From positions 1 through 13,113 of the forward strand of contig JAFCZU010000051.1 in NCBI GenBank assembly GCA_019314185.1: a stretch of DNA of 13,113 nucleotides. Reading direction: 5' to 3'. Below the pieces are notes generated by a model. It was not told where the DNA came from, made no database searches, and saw only the letters and a list, made by a program, of their open reading frames with translations. Of this stretch, positions 6,841 through 13,113 are shown one piece after another. Position 1 is the stretch's first letter; every line of letters begins with the position of its first letter. The position numbers were made by a program, and so were the translations under genes. The DNA is from Deltaproteobacteria bacterium. GTDB lineage: Bacteria > Desulfobacterota > Desulfobacteria > Desulfobacterales > ETH-SRB1.

Positions 6841-6860
6841 ACAATTGTACGTAATTGTTA
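6839..6860. promoter_or_regulatory. Palindrome with TAACAATT arms, candidate operator
   Basis: Perfect 8-bp arms TAACAATT (6839-6846) and AATTGTTA (6853-6860) surround GTACGT. The left arm overlaps the tetR stop codon. The same 8-mer occurs in the tetR promoter (6165-6172), so this could be a TetR operator. In AT-rich DNA chance is also possible. Confidence 0.4.
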
Positions 6861-6877
6861 GAATTGTCAGAAATTAT

Positions 6878-6912
6878 AACCCTTGAATGCTGTTTTTCAA
6901 GGGTTCCTTTTT
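6878..6912 (+). terminator. Rho-independent terminator after tetR
   Basis: A 9-bp perfect stem, AACCCTTGA (6878-6886) with TCAAGGGTT (6897-6905), encloses a 10-base loop and is followed by CCTTTTT. It should separate tetR transcription from acs. Confidence 0.85.
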
Positions 6913-6924
6913 AGGTGAGGGGTA

Positions 6925-6944
6925 ATATTAATAATAATTAATAT
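6925..6944. promoter_or_regulatory. AT-rich 20-bp palindrome upstream of acs
   Basis: ATATTAAT (6925-6932) and ATTAATAT (6937-6944) are perfect inverted copies around AATA. They lie between the tetR terminator and the acs ribosome binding site (AGAGGGGG, 6953-6960), which is where an operator would act. No convincing -35/-10 pair for acs could be picked out. Confidence 0.4.
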
Positions 6945-6964
6945 CTTGGGTTAGAGGGGGTTAT

Positions 6965-8998
6965 ATGTCCAATAAAGAAGCTGTAGAAACATCCGAAGCA
7001 CAAATAGCTGTTCACTGGCAGGAAGAGAAATATGTTTATCCTCTTGAAAAATTTATTGCACAGGCGAACCTCACTGATGAGAGCATTTATGACAGGTTTA
7101 GTCTAAATAATTTTCCTGAATGTTTTACGGAATACGCTGATCTTTTACACTGGGATAAGAGCTGGGATACTATTCTTGATACAAGTGATGCGCCATGCTG
7201 GAAGTGGTTTGTTGGAGGAAAGATAAATGCCTGTTACAACTGTGTTGACAGACACCTTGAGAAGAATAAAAACAAAACCGCAATACATTTTGTTCCGGAG
7301 CTTGAAAATGAGCCGGTGCAGCATATTACGTACCAGGAACTTTATGTAAGGGTTAATGAGATGGCAGCGCTTCTTCAAGATTTTGCCGGATTAAAGACTG
7401 GTGATACTGTGACGCTTCATTTGCCAATGACGGCTGAACTTCCAATAACGATGCTGGCTTGTGCCAGACTCGGCGTTATTCATTGTGAAGTGTTTGGAGG
7501 ATTTAGCGGCAAAGCATGTGCTGACAGGATTGAAGATGCAAAAAGCAGAGTGTTAATCACCATTGATGGATATTATAGAAGCGGCAAACTTATTGATCAC
7601 AAGCAAAATGCTGATATTGCCGTTGATCTGGCCAAAAAGGCAGGCCAGACCGTTGATAAGGTATTGGTATGGCAGCGTTATCCTGGGAAAAATTCCACTC
7701 CGACACCGATGGTTGATGGCCGTGATTATTTTGTAAATGATTTGCTTAAGGATTATCGAAGAAAAAGGGTTGAGCCTGTGGCAATGCCGGCCGAAGCTCC
7801 TTTGTTTCTCATGTACACAAGCGGAACAACGGGAAAACCAAAAGGGTGTGAACATAGCACAGGTGGCTATCTTTCTTATGTGGCAGGCACATCAAAGTAT
7901 ATTCAGGACATTCATCCAGAAGACGTTTACTGGTGCATGGCTGATATCGGATGGATTACCGGTCATTCATATATTGTTTACGGCCCATTGGCTCTGTGTG
8001 CTTCAACTGTTATTTATGAAGGTGTTCCTACTTATCCTGATGCCGGCAGAGCATGGAGAATAGCCGAAGAGCTGGATGTTAATATATTCCATACAGCGCC
8101 CACGGTGGTACGGGCATTAAGAAAGGTCGGTCCTGATGAACCGGCAAAATATAACTATCACTTTAAACATATGACCACAGTTGGAGAGCCGATAGAACCG
8201 GAGGTCTGGCGGTGGTATAAAAAAGTGGTTGGAAAGGATGAGGCTGTTATTGTCGATACCTGGTGGCAGACAGAGACCGGTGGTTTTCTGTGCAGTACCG
8301 TTCCTGCCATAAAACCGATGAAGCCGGGTAGCGCAGGTCCCGGCGTTCCAGGCATTCATCCTGTGATCTATGATGAAGACGGCAATGAAATCAAGGCAGG
8401 AGATGGTAGAGCCGGCAATATATGCATAAAAAATCCGTGGCCTGGCGCATTCCAGACAATCTGGGGCGACAGAGAACGATATGTTGATACCTATTATGCG
8501 AGATATTGCAAAGATAAAAACAGCAAGGATTGGCGTGATTGGCCTTATCTTACAGGCGATGCTGCTATGGAATCCGAAGACGGATATTTCAGGATATTAG
8601 GCAGAATTGACGATGTAATCAATGTTTCAGGTCACAGGCTGGGAACAAAAGAGATTGAGTCCTCAGCTCTTACGGTTATGGAGGTGGCAGAGGCGGCTGT
8701 TGTTCCGGTTTCCGATACTATCAAGGGGGTTGTTCCTGATCTGTATATTTCTTTAAAGCCGGGATATGACCCAACCGATGAACTGGCTATGAAAATATCA
8801 GCCGCCATTTGTGATACCATCGGGAAAATCGCAAGACCAAGAAAGGTCTGGCTTGTATCAGATATGCCGAAAACACGTTCAGGCAAGATCATGCGCAGGG
8901 TGCTTGGGGCCATTTCAAATAAAAAAGATGTGGGTGACGTATCTACGCTGGCTAATCCTGCAATTGTTGATGAAATTCAGAAAAAGGTTGTAAACTAA
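6965..8998 (+). CDS. acs: Acetyl-CoA synthetase (AMP-forming)
   Basis: Acs activates acetate with ATP and CoA, through acetyl-AMP, to acetyl-CoA in the cytosol. The 677-residue length is slightly above the usual ~650. Visible signatures are the ATP/AMP loop YTSGTTGKPKG (284-294), DIGWITGHSY, the TVGEP segment, and DTWWQTETGG with W433-W434. In this family the second Trp (W414 in Salmonella Acs) limits the pocket to acetate. The hinge GRIDDVINVSGHRLGTKEIES is present, as is PKTRSGKIMRR with catalytic K641, the lysine that protein acetylation normally silences. The Salmonella V310 position appears as Ile (GWITGHS), a conservative change. ATG 6965 has a strong ribosome binding site (GAGGGGG). 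It is transcribed alone after tetR. Propionate use is less likely because the Trp is kept. Confidence 0.96.
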   Translation: MSNKEAVETSEAQIAVHWQEEKYVYPLEKFIAQANLTDESIYDRFSLNNFPECFTEYADLLHWDKSWDTILDTSDAPCWKWFVGGKINACYNCVDRHLEKNKNKTAIHFVPELENEPVQHITYQELYVRVNEMAALLQDFAGLKTGDTVTLHLPMTAELPITMLACARLGVIHCEVFGGFSGKACADRIEDAKSRVLITIDGYYRSGKLIDHKQNADIAVDLAKKAGQTVDKVLVWQRYPGKNSTPTPMVDGRDYFVNDLLKDYRRKRVEPVAMPAEAPLFLMYTSGTTGKPKGCEHSTGGYLSYVAGTSKYIQDIHPEDVYWCMADIGWITGHSYIVYGPLALCASTVIYEGVPTYPDAGRAWRIAEELDVNIFHTAPTVVRALRKVGPDEPAKYNYHFKHMTTVGEPIEPEVWRWYKKVVGKDEAVIVDTWWQTETGGFLCSTVPAIKPMKPGSAGPGVPGIHPVIYDEDGNEIKAGDGRAGNICIKNPWPGAFQTIWGDRERYVDTYYARYCKDKNSKDWRDWPYLTGDAAMESEDGYFRILGRIDDVINVSGHRLGTKEIESSALTVMEVAEAAVVPVSDTIKGVVPDLYISLKPGYDPTDELAMKISAAICDTIGKIARPRKVWLVSDMPKTRSGKIMRRVLGAISNKKDVGDVSTLANPAIVDEIQKKVVN

Positions 8999-9000
8999 CT

Positions 9001-9160
9001 AAGGGCTCGCACAAAAATAACTTTACATTTTAAGCGCTGATGCATCAAGCCTGACTGCGTTGCGAAAGCTCGGAATATGCTTGATATTACTGCACTTTCG
9101 TGCCTTGTCAGCCTGGCGTCTCAACACTTGAAATTGTTAACTTATTTTTGCATGAACCCT
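9001..9160. repeat. ~160 bp imperfect palindromic repeat after acs
   Basis: The left arm (AGGGCTCGCACAAAAATAAC from 9002) is an imperfect inverse of the right arm, whose complement begins AGGGTTCATGCAAAAATAAG (9160 backward). Pairing runs ~54 nt to TGAC (9052-9055) and GTCA (9107-9110). The centre can pair further through CGAAAG/CTTTCG and AATAT/ATATT. The whole segment can fold into one long hairpin. It starts 2 nt after the acs stop codon and may terminate or protect the acs transcript; it also looks like a dispersed repeat. Confidence 0.65.
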
Positions 9161-9219
9161 AAAGAGAAATTCTGGTTTTTGAAAGCTTATGAAACTTACA
9201 GCTTAAAATATTTAATCCA

Positions 9220-9339
9220 CAGATTTCGCAGATTACACAGATTATTCTAAATCACTTGAAGTCTGTAGAGGTTAATTCCCCGCAGCTTGCTGCGACATAA
9301 AGCACTCATTTTGGATACCCCGCTGCTTGCGGCGGGGTA
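9220..9339. repeat. Short tandem repeat and two REP-like hairpins
   Basis: CAGATTTCG, CAGATTACA and CAGATTATT (9220-9246) are three 9-bp imperfect tandem units. Then CGCAGC-TT-GCTGCG (9281-9294) and TACCCCGC...GCGGGGTA (9316-9339) form compact hairpins, and their cores CCCCGC[A/T]GCTTGC[T/G]GCG agree at 15 of 17 positions. All lie in the gene-free stretch between acs and the marR promoter. Nothing else was recognised in 9161-9219 or 9340-9393. Confidence 0.6.
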
Positions 9340-9393
9340 GTTCATTCAAAAATTTCTCCTTTTCATATTCTTTTACATCAAGCCGCTTCTTAA

Positions 9394-9413
9394 AACTCAA
9401 GTTTCGCACCCTT
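9394..9413 (+). repeat. Left copy of a perfect 20-bp inverted repeat flanking the abl operon
   Basis: AACTCAAGTTTCGCACCCTT here is exactly the reverse complement of 12620-12639. It lies ~75 nt upstream of the marR promoter, outside the operon. Similarity fades quickly beyond the 20 bases. Confidence 0.8.
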
Positions 9414-9486
9414 GATTTCTATCAATATCAAGACACCGATTCTTTCCTATCGACAAATTTCCTGAAGAGTCCTTGCCGGAAAATGG

Positions 9487-9514
9487 TTGACATTATTATT
9501 TTTCGTGTTAGAAT
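9487..9514 (+). promoter_or_regulatory. Sigma70-type promoter of the marR-ablA-ablB operon
   Basis: A consensus TTGACA (9487-9492) and TAGAAT (9509-9514) are separated by 16 bases, about 40 nt upstream of the marR start. The -10 box lies within the left arm of the inverted repeat at 9502-9543, so a bound repressor would block polymerase. Confidence 0.75.
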
Positions 9515-9543
9515 ATTTTGTGTACGAAACATTCTAACACGAA
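9502..9543. promoter_or_regulatory. Operator-like inverted repeat with perfect 13-bp arms
   Basis: TTCGTGTTAGAAT (9502-9514) and ATTCTAACACGAA (9531-9543) are perfect inverse copies, with 16 bases between them. They overlap the -10 box and initiation region just before marR. MarR proteins commonly bind such palindromes in their own promoters, so this is the best candidate autoregulatory operator. A hairpin in the short leader is an alternative role. Confidence 0.7.
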
Positions 9544-9554
9544 AGAAGTGAGCT

Positions 9555-10082
9555 ATGACAAAAAAAAAGATAGAACATTCAACCAAACCAGAAAGAGTAC
9601 GTTTGCAAGATGATTTCTTTGAAACATTAGAATTTCGCATTCTCAGGACCTTGCGGAGGATTATCCGCGCTGTGGACATTCATTCGCGGAAGCTTAACAT
9701 CGAGTTCAAAATTACGGCTCCGCAAATGATCTGTCTTTATTTGTTGGCACGACAGGACAGGATGACACTTTCTGAGCTGGCAAAAGAGGTCAGTCTTGGC
9801 GTCAGTACTGTAAATGGAATTGTGGATCGTTTGGAAAGAAAAGAGTTGCTTACCCGCAACCGTAGTAAAGAAGATCGGCGGAAGGTGTTTCTGGAGCCGA
9901 CTGATGCGGGACGAGAACTAATTAATGCCGCCCCATCTCTTTTGCAGAATCGTTTTTCAGAAAGCTTGAAAAATTTGCCGGAACTGGAGCAGGCTGCCAT
10001 TGCACTGTCGTTGGAACGGGTTGTAGAACTTATGGAAGAGGAACGTTTGGATGCCTTGCCTGATTCCAAACACACAACTTGA
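9555..10082 (+). CDS. MarR-family transcriptional regulator
   Basis: A 175-residue MarR-type winged-helix regulator. The DNA-binding core spans ~70-116: MTLSELAKEVSLGVSTVNGIVDRLERKELLTR followed by the wing DRRKVFLEPTDAG with D107-R108-R109. N- and C-terminal helices for dimerisation flank it (from DFFETLEFRILRTLRRIIRAVD and from PELEQAAIALSLERVVELM). The charged N-terminal ~20 residues are longer than in many relatives. Start ATG 9555 follows AGAAGTGAG, a weak ribosome binding site. It is the first gene of the operon, 24 nt before ablA, with a palindrome over its promoter, so it probably controls itself and the osmolyte genes. Whether it senses salt, lysine or something else is unknown. Confidence 0.92.
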   Translation: MTKKKIEHSTKPERVRLQDDFFETLEFRILRTLRRIIRAVDIHSRKLNIEFKITAPQMICLYLLARQDRMTLSELAKEVSLGVSTVNGIVDRLERKELLTRNRSKEDRRKVFLEPTDAGRELINAAPSLLQNRFSESLKNLPELEQAAIALSLERVVELMEEERLDALPDSKHTT

Positions 10083-10106
10083 TTAATCAAACAGGAGGAA
10101 ATATTG

Positions 10107-11414
10107 ATGAGTTTATCTGTAGCACAAGAACGTATTATTCAGGCAATTGACGAAAATGCAGCCAGTTCTCAATGGCGGGACTGGAAGTGGCAAGTACGCA
10201 ACTGTATTCGAGATCTGAATACCTTCGAGCGTTTGCTGGATATCCGGCTGCCTGAAGAAGGGCGCCGTGAATTTGCCGAAACCGTGAAAAAGTTTCCCAT
10301 GTCAATCACGCCCTACTATCTTTCGTTAATTGACACTGATGACATGGAAAACGATCCTGTATTCAAACAATCGTTTCCGTCGCCACTGGAACTTCAAGTG
10401 AAAAACTGCGACATGTCTGATCCGCTGCACGAAGACAAAGACAGCCCTGTGCCGGGTGTCACACACCGATATCCTGACCGGGTTCTTCTGCTGGTAAGCA
10501 ACAGGTGCGCCATGTATTGCCGCCACTGCACTCGAAAGCGCCTTGTGGGCGACGCGGACAACATTCCGAACCGAAAGGAAATCAGCAAAGGAATCAATTA
10601 CATCCGCAATACGCCGCAGGTGAGAGATGTACTGCTTAGTGGAGGAGACCCATTTCTTCTTTCAGACGAATATCTTGACTGGATTCTTGGGGAATTGCGC
10701 TCTATCGATCATGTAGAGGTAATCCGGATTGGAACGCGCACGCCTGCCGTGCTTCCTTATCGTATTACGAATAAACTGGTAACCATGCTGAAAAAGCATC
10801 ATCCGCTTTGGATTAACACGCATTTCAATCATCCACGGGAACTTACAAGATCATCCAGAGAAGCTCTTGCTCAATTGGCGGATGCGGGCATTCCGTTGGG
10901 GAATCAGTCTGTTCTCCTCTCAGGTGTCAACGATTGTCCTCGCATAATGCGAGCATTGGTGCATAAGCTGGTCGCCAACCGCGTTCGTCCATATTATCTC
11001 TATCAGTGTGACCTTTCGAAAGGTCTATCGCATTTTCGCACCCCGGTTGGGAAGGGAATTGAAATTCTTGAAAGTCTGATCGGGCATACCAGCGGTTTTT
11101 GTGTGCCGACCTATGTAATCGATGCACCAGGCGGTGGCGGGAAAATTCCCGTTATGCCTAACTATCTCATCTCCTGGTCTACAAACAAGGTTGTTTTACG
11201 AAATTACGAAGGTGTGATCACTATGTACGAAGAACCCGATTCCTATGAACCTGTATTCTGTGACAGGAAATGCGAAAACTGTGAGTTGCAGTTGAACTTG
11301 GATGATGCTAGTGAAATAAAAGCTATTGGTATCGAAAAACTGCTCGCCGATCATGACAGATCCATCGTCCTTGTCCCGGATCACAACGAGCGGTATGAAA
11401 GGCGGTTTGATTAG
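10107..11414 (+). CDS. ablA: Lysine 2,3-aminomutase
   Basis: A radical SAM, PLP-dependent enzyme turning L-lysine into L-beta-lysine (also called KamA). In this operon it provides the first step to N-epsilon-acetyl-beta-lysine. At 435 residues it is close to the clostridial enzyme (416). Key residues fit with a constant offset of nine: the 4Fe-4S cluster motif CAMYCRHC (C134, C138, C141), substrate-binding R143, D302 (in QCDLS) and D339, PLP lysine K346 in PGGGGK, and C277 with a C-terminal Cys cluster (C385, C389, C392) fitting the zinc site. The presence of these and the full C-terminal domain argues against EpmB. ATG 10107 has a strong AGGAGG (10093-10098) eight bases upstream, so the TTG at 10104 is rejected. 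The coding sequence is visibly more GC-rich than genes on the left. Confidence 0.95.
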   Translation: MSLSVAQERIIQAIDENAASSQWRDWKWQVRNCIRDLNTFERLLDIRLPEEGRREFAETVKKFPMSITPYYLSLIDTDDMENDPVFKQSFPSPLELQVKNCDMSDPLHEDKDSPVPGVTHRYPDRVLLLVSNRCAMYCRHCTRKRLVGDADNIPNRKEISKGINYIRNTPQVRDVLLSGGDPFLLSDEYLDWILGELRSIDHVEVIRIGTRTPAVLPYRITNKLVTMLKKHHPLWINTHFNHPRELTRSSREALAQLADAGIPLGNQSVLLSGVNDCPRIMRALVHKLVANRVRPYYLYQCDLSKGLSHFRTPVGKGIEILESLIGHTSGFCVPTYVIDAPGGGGKIPVMPNYLISWSTNKVVLRNYEGVITMYEEPDSYEPVFCDRKCENCELQLNLDDASEIKAIGIEKLLADHDRSIVLVPDHNERYERRFD

Positions 11415-11428
11415 AGAAAAGGTTTTTT

Positions 11429-12271
11429 ATGGATATTGTTGAGACATTTAAAGGCTCACTGATTCAGCACGGTTTGCTGAACCGAAGAATTTACCTGATG
11501 AAGTTGGGCGATGCTGACCCTGACCAGCTCATACCCGCGTTGAAAGAATTAGCTGAAAAAAGAAAATACACAAAGATTTTTGCAAAAGTTCCATCCTCTA
11601 AAGCTGGATATTTTTTTGACGCGGGATACCAAAAAGAGGCTGTTGTTCCGAATTTCCATAATGGCTGCGAAGATGTATCGTTTTTGGGATGCTTCATATC
11701 CCCAAAACGTAAAGAATCTGCTCAAACCGATAAACTGGATAATATTCTAAATATGGCTAAATCGAAAGGAGCCGAAAACGTTGAGAACAAGCCAATATCG
11801 TCTGAAGCCGAAATTCGCCAGTGTAATCTGAATGATGTTTATGCCATGAGTAATATCTACAAGGTTGTTTTCCCGACTTACCCATTTCCAATAGATTCGC
11901 CTGAATATCTGTTAGAGACAATGCACACACATGTGGTTTACTTTGGCGTGGAGATTGAAGGGAAATTGGTAGCATTATCTTCTGCAGAAATGGATGAATC
12001 CAGCCAAAACGTTGAAATGACGGACTTTGCTACTTGTTCGGCATGGCGGGGGAACGGCTTTGCATACCATTTACTGAAATGCATGGAAGAAGAAATGAAA
12101 ACAAGAGGTATTAAGACGGCCTATACTATTGCAAGGGCTATTTCCTATGGAATGAATATTACCTTCGCAAAAATGGGGTATGCTTTCGGAGGACGTTTGG
12201 TCAATAATACGAATATTTCCGGACAAATAGAAAGCATGAATGTCTGGCACAAATCTCTAAGACCTTTGTAA
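11429..12271 (+). CDS. ablB: Beta-lysine N6-acetyltransferase
   Basis: AblB acetylates the epsilon-amino group of beta-lysine using acetyl-CoA, giving the compatible solute N-epsilon-acetyl-beta-lysine. It has 280 residues; known AblB proteins are about 270. The N-terminal half (with KRKYTKIFAKVPSSKAGYFFDAGYQKEAVVPNF) is typical of the family. The C-terminal half is a GNAT domain with the acetyl-CoA pyrophosphate loop RGNGFA (207-212). It follows ablA by 14 nt with a weak AAAAGG site, so it is co-transcribed. Acs in the neighbouring unit makes its co-substrate, although no shared regulation is visible. The stop codon falls in CTTTGTAAAAAGTCC, similar to repeat ends elsewhere in the window. 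Confidence 0.94.
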   Translation: MDIVETFKGSLIQHGLLNRRIYLMKLGDADPDQLIPALKELAEKRKYTKIFAKVPSSKAGYFFDAGYQKEAVVPNFHNGCEDVSFLGCFISPKRKESAQTDKLDNILNMAKSKGAENVENKPISSEAEIRQCNLNDVYAMSNIYKVVFPTYPFPIDSPEYLLETMHTHVVYFGVEIEGKLVALSSAEMDESSQNVEMTDFATCSAWRGNGFAYHLLKCMEEEMKTRGIKTAYTIARAISYGMNITFAKMGYAFGGRLVNNTNISGQIESMNVWHKSLRPL

Positions 12272-12483
12272 AAAGTCCTCTTTCGCCTAAATAGCGCTAA
12301 AGCTTCACTTCGTACCGGCGTCAGGCTTAAATTGTAATCCTCGAAATACTCAATGTATTCCTGAGGTTAAACCTGATTTAAAAATTTGGTCGTCTTCTCT
12401 ATCAAGACGGTAAGGGTTGAAAATAACATTTTTACAGCAAAATCATTTGCTTATATTTTGTAAACAGCAACCTGTGCAACATA
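12272..12483. other. Gene-free repeat-like spacer after ablB
   Basis: No gene or certain terminator is seen. GTAAAAAGTC (12268-12277), spanning the ablB stop, matches the recurrent repeat end. GCGTCAGGCTT near 12311-12322 recalls the repeat at 9045-9055. A nested palindrome with CCTC...GAGG outside and AATAC...GTATT inside lies at ~12341-12366, and a CGTCTT...AAGACG hairpin at 12391-12409. These may help end transcription but lack a T-run. Confidence 0.4.
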
Positions 12484-12582
12484 CATTATGATCAGGCGCA
12501 AAGGAGATATAACATATTTAATTTAATGATGTATTAAGCATCAATCTTATATTACAGGCAGTATATTTCGGTTTAAAATTTA
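12484..12582 (-). repeat. Dispersed intergenic repeat, copy B (inverted relative to copy A)
   Basis: This is the reverse-complement relative of 5925-6046: blocks 12484-12518 (31 of 35) and 12554-12582 (27 of 29) match, and the middle is ~23 bases shorter. On the plus strand it contains AAAGGAGATATAAC, which looks like a ribosome binding site, but no ORF follows it. Confidence 0.75.
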
Positions 12583-12619
12583 TTTTTAGCCCTTGCCGTC
12601 TAACGCTTTGGCTAAATTA

Positions 12620-12639
12620 AAGGGTGCGAAACTTGAGTT
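12620..12639 (-). repeat. Right copy of the 20-bp inverted repeat flanking the abl operon
   Basis: This is the exact reverse complement of 9394-9413. It lies about 350 nt after ablB and ~40 nt before the end of the hsdR remnant. The following bases to 12680 include TCCCATAAGTCCC; nothing else was recognised. Confidence 0.8.
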
Positions 12640-12680
12640 ATAAACTAATGTACTCACAAGTCTGTTTGTCCCATAAGTCC

Positions 12681-13055
12681 CTATTCTCCACGCGTAATCT
12701 CTTCCGCTATCAATTCAGCTTGTTTCAAAACTGTTTCAGTTGCCAATTTCTGCATATCCGGTGGATAGCCATACTGCCGTAATGTTCTTTTTACAATGAC
12801 CTTTAATTTTGCTTTTACGCTTTCCTTGATGGTCCAGTCGATGGAAGCGTTGGCCTTTACCTTTTGAAACAACACAACTGCCAGTTCCCTCAGTTTGTCT
12901 TTTTTCATTACCTCACGAGCGCTGTCGTTACTGGCAATGGCGGTATAAAAAGCATATTCAAAATCAGACAGTCCCATTTCTTGAGGCTCTTTGTCCATCT
13001 TCTGAATTTCTTTGCTCAATTCAATTAATTCTTCAATGACTTCTGCTGCTTTCAA
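12681..13055 (-). pseudogene. hsdR: C-terminal remnant of type I restriction subunit HsdR
   Basis: About 124 residues remain of the R subunit, normally ~1000, which translocates and cuts DNA in type I restriction systems. The text AAEVIEELIELSKEI, GLSDFEYAFYTAIASND, SIDWTIKESVKAKLKVIVKR and LRQYGYPPDMQKLATETVLKQAE fits the DUF3387 C-terminal domain of HsdR. No ATG opens it: only a TTG at 13055, and a stop in the same frame (TGA, 13088-13086) lies 10 codons further upstream. The homology begins abruptly near 13052, exactly where a transposase-like frame ends. Helicase and nuclease parts are absent, so it cannot be a working restriction enzyme. A separate life as a small expressed protein is unlikely. 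Confidence 0.8.
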
Positions 13056-13113
13056 AATGCTTAACAGGATATCCAGGCTTGTATTTCAAGGTTCTAAATA
13101 AAGCTTCTGAATA
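13054..13113 (-). mobile_element. Fragment of an IS3-type transposase (DDE/rve domain)
   Basis: Reading the minus strand from the window edge gives YSEALFRTLKYKPGYPVKHF. This matches the conserved stretch of IS3-family OrfB transposases around the third catalytic residue, where the Glu of the DDE triad lies in the SE[A/S]LF context. In the family the text goes on with a KPFxS-type segment and another ~40 residues. Here the frame turns into HsdR-derived DNA near 13050 and stops at 13035-13033. The 3' end of the gene is therefore lost, and its 5' part lies outside the window. Confidence 0.65.

Noticed and set aside
7737..8063. 108-codon open frame inside acs
   Set aside because: It is a shadow frame within a well-conserved acs coding region.
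9220..9339. CRISPR array
   Set aside because: The repeats are only 9-17 bases, differ between copies, and have no regular unique spacers.
9327..9551. Possible small gene of 74 codons before marR
   Set aside because: It overlaps the 20-bp repeat, the promoter and the operator, has low-complexity composition, and lacks a ribosome binding site.
10107..11414. EpmB (EF-P lysine aminomutase) instead of lysine 2,3-aminomutase
   Set aside because: The full-length C-terminal domain with the zinc-type Cys cluster, both substrate Asp residues and linkage to ablB favour the metabolic enzyme.
12391..12409. Rho-independent terminator for the abl operon
   Set aside because: The CGTCTT/AAGACG stem is short and no T-run follows on the plus strand.
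12501..12538. AAGGAGATATAAC as a ribosome binding site of a short gene
   Set aside because: The following ATGs reach a stop within a few codons, and the segment belongs to a dispersed repeat also found after the parB-like gene.

Overview
The window looks like chromosomal DNA of an AT-rich, non-phototrophic proteobacterium-like organism. My best inference is a Desulfobacterota (deltaproteobacterial, Desulfobacterales-type) genome. The reasons are an MglA-type small GTPase next to DUF4388/PATAN and PilZ proteins, an anaerobe-type lysine 2,3-aminomutase/beta-lysine acetyltransferase pair, and intergenic DNA unusually full of dispersed palindromic repeats. No rRNA, tRNA or CRISPR array is visible. 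The assignment rests on gene content only.

Layout. (1) Positions 153-3542 hold a plus-strand signalling cluster: a TPR-like protein with an unassigned beta-rich C-terminal domain, an MglA-like Ras GTPase, a DUF4388 plus double cyclic-nucleotide-binding-fold protein overlapping the GTPase gene by 4 nt, and a small PilZ protein. (2) 3662-4555 is purC. (3) 4872-5822 is an orphan ParB-like gene with a TTG start. It lies between two ~86 bp imperfect inverted repeats (4631-4716 and 5838-5924), and its start abuts a smaller palindromic element. (4) 6149-8998 holds a TetR-family regulator with its own promoter and terminator, followed by acetyl-CoA synthetase (acs). (5) 9487-12271 is a three-gene operon: a MarR-family regulator, ablA/kamA and ablB. 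It should make the osmolyte N-epsilon-acetyl-beta-lysine from lysine. Its promoter carries a perfect 13-bp-arm inverted repeat over the -10 box, and a perfect 20 bp inverted repeat brackets the operon (9394-9413 and 12620-12639). (6) On the minus strand at the right edge, the C-terminal end of a type I restriction subunit HsdR is joined to a fragment of an IS3-type transposase.

How the parts fit. The first block reads as a GTPase/second-messenger polarity or surface-motility module without a visible MglB. The middle holds ordinary metabolism (purine synthesis, acetate activation). The abl operon is a self-contained osmoadaptation cassette with more GC-rich coding sequence than its surroundings. 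The most unusual aspect is the intergenic DNA. Several repeat families recur in inverted orientation, bracket single genes or operons, and in places supply stop codons (pilZ gene, ablB) or a Shine-Dalgarno sequence (parB-like gene). This suggests modular insertion of gene cassettes between repeats, with possible inversion of segments, but nothing here proves mobility.
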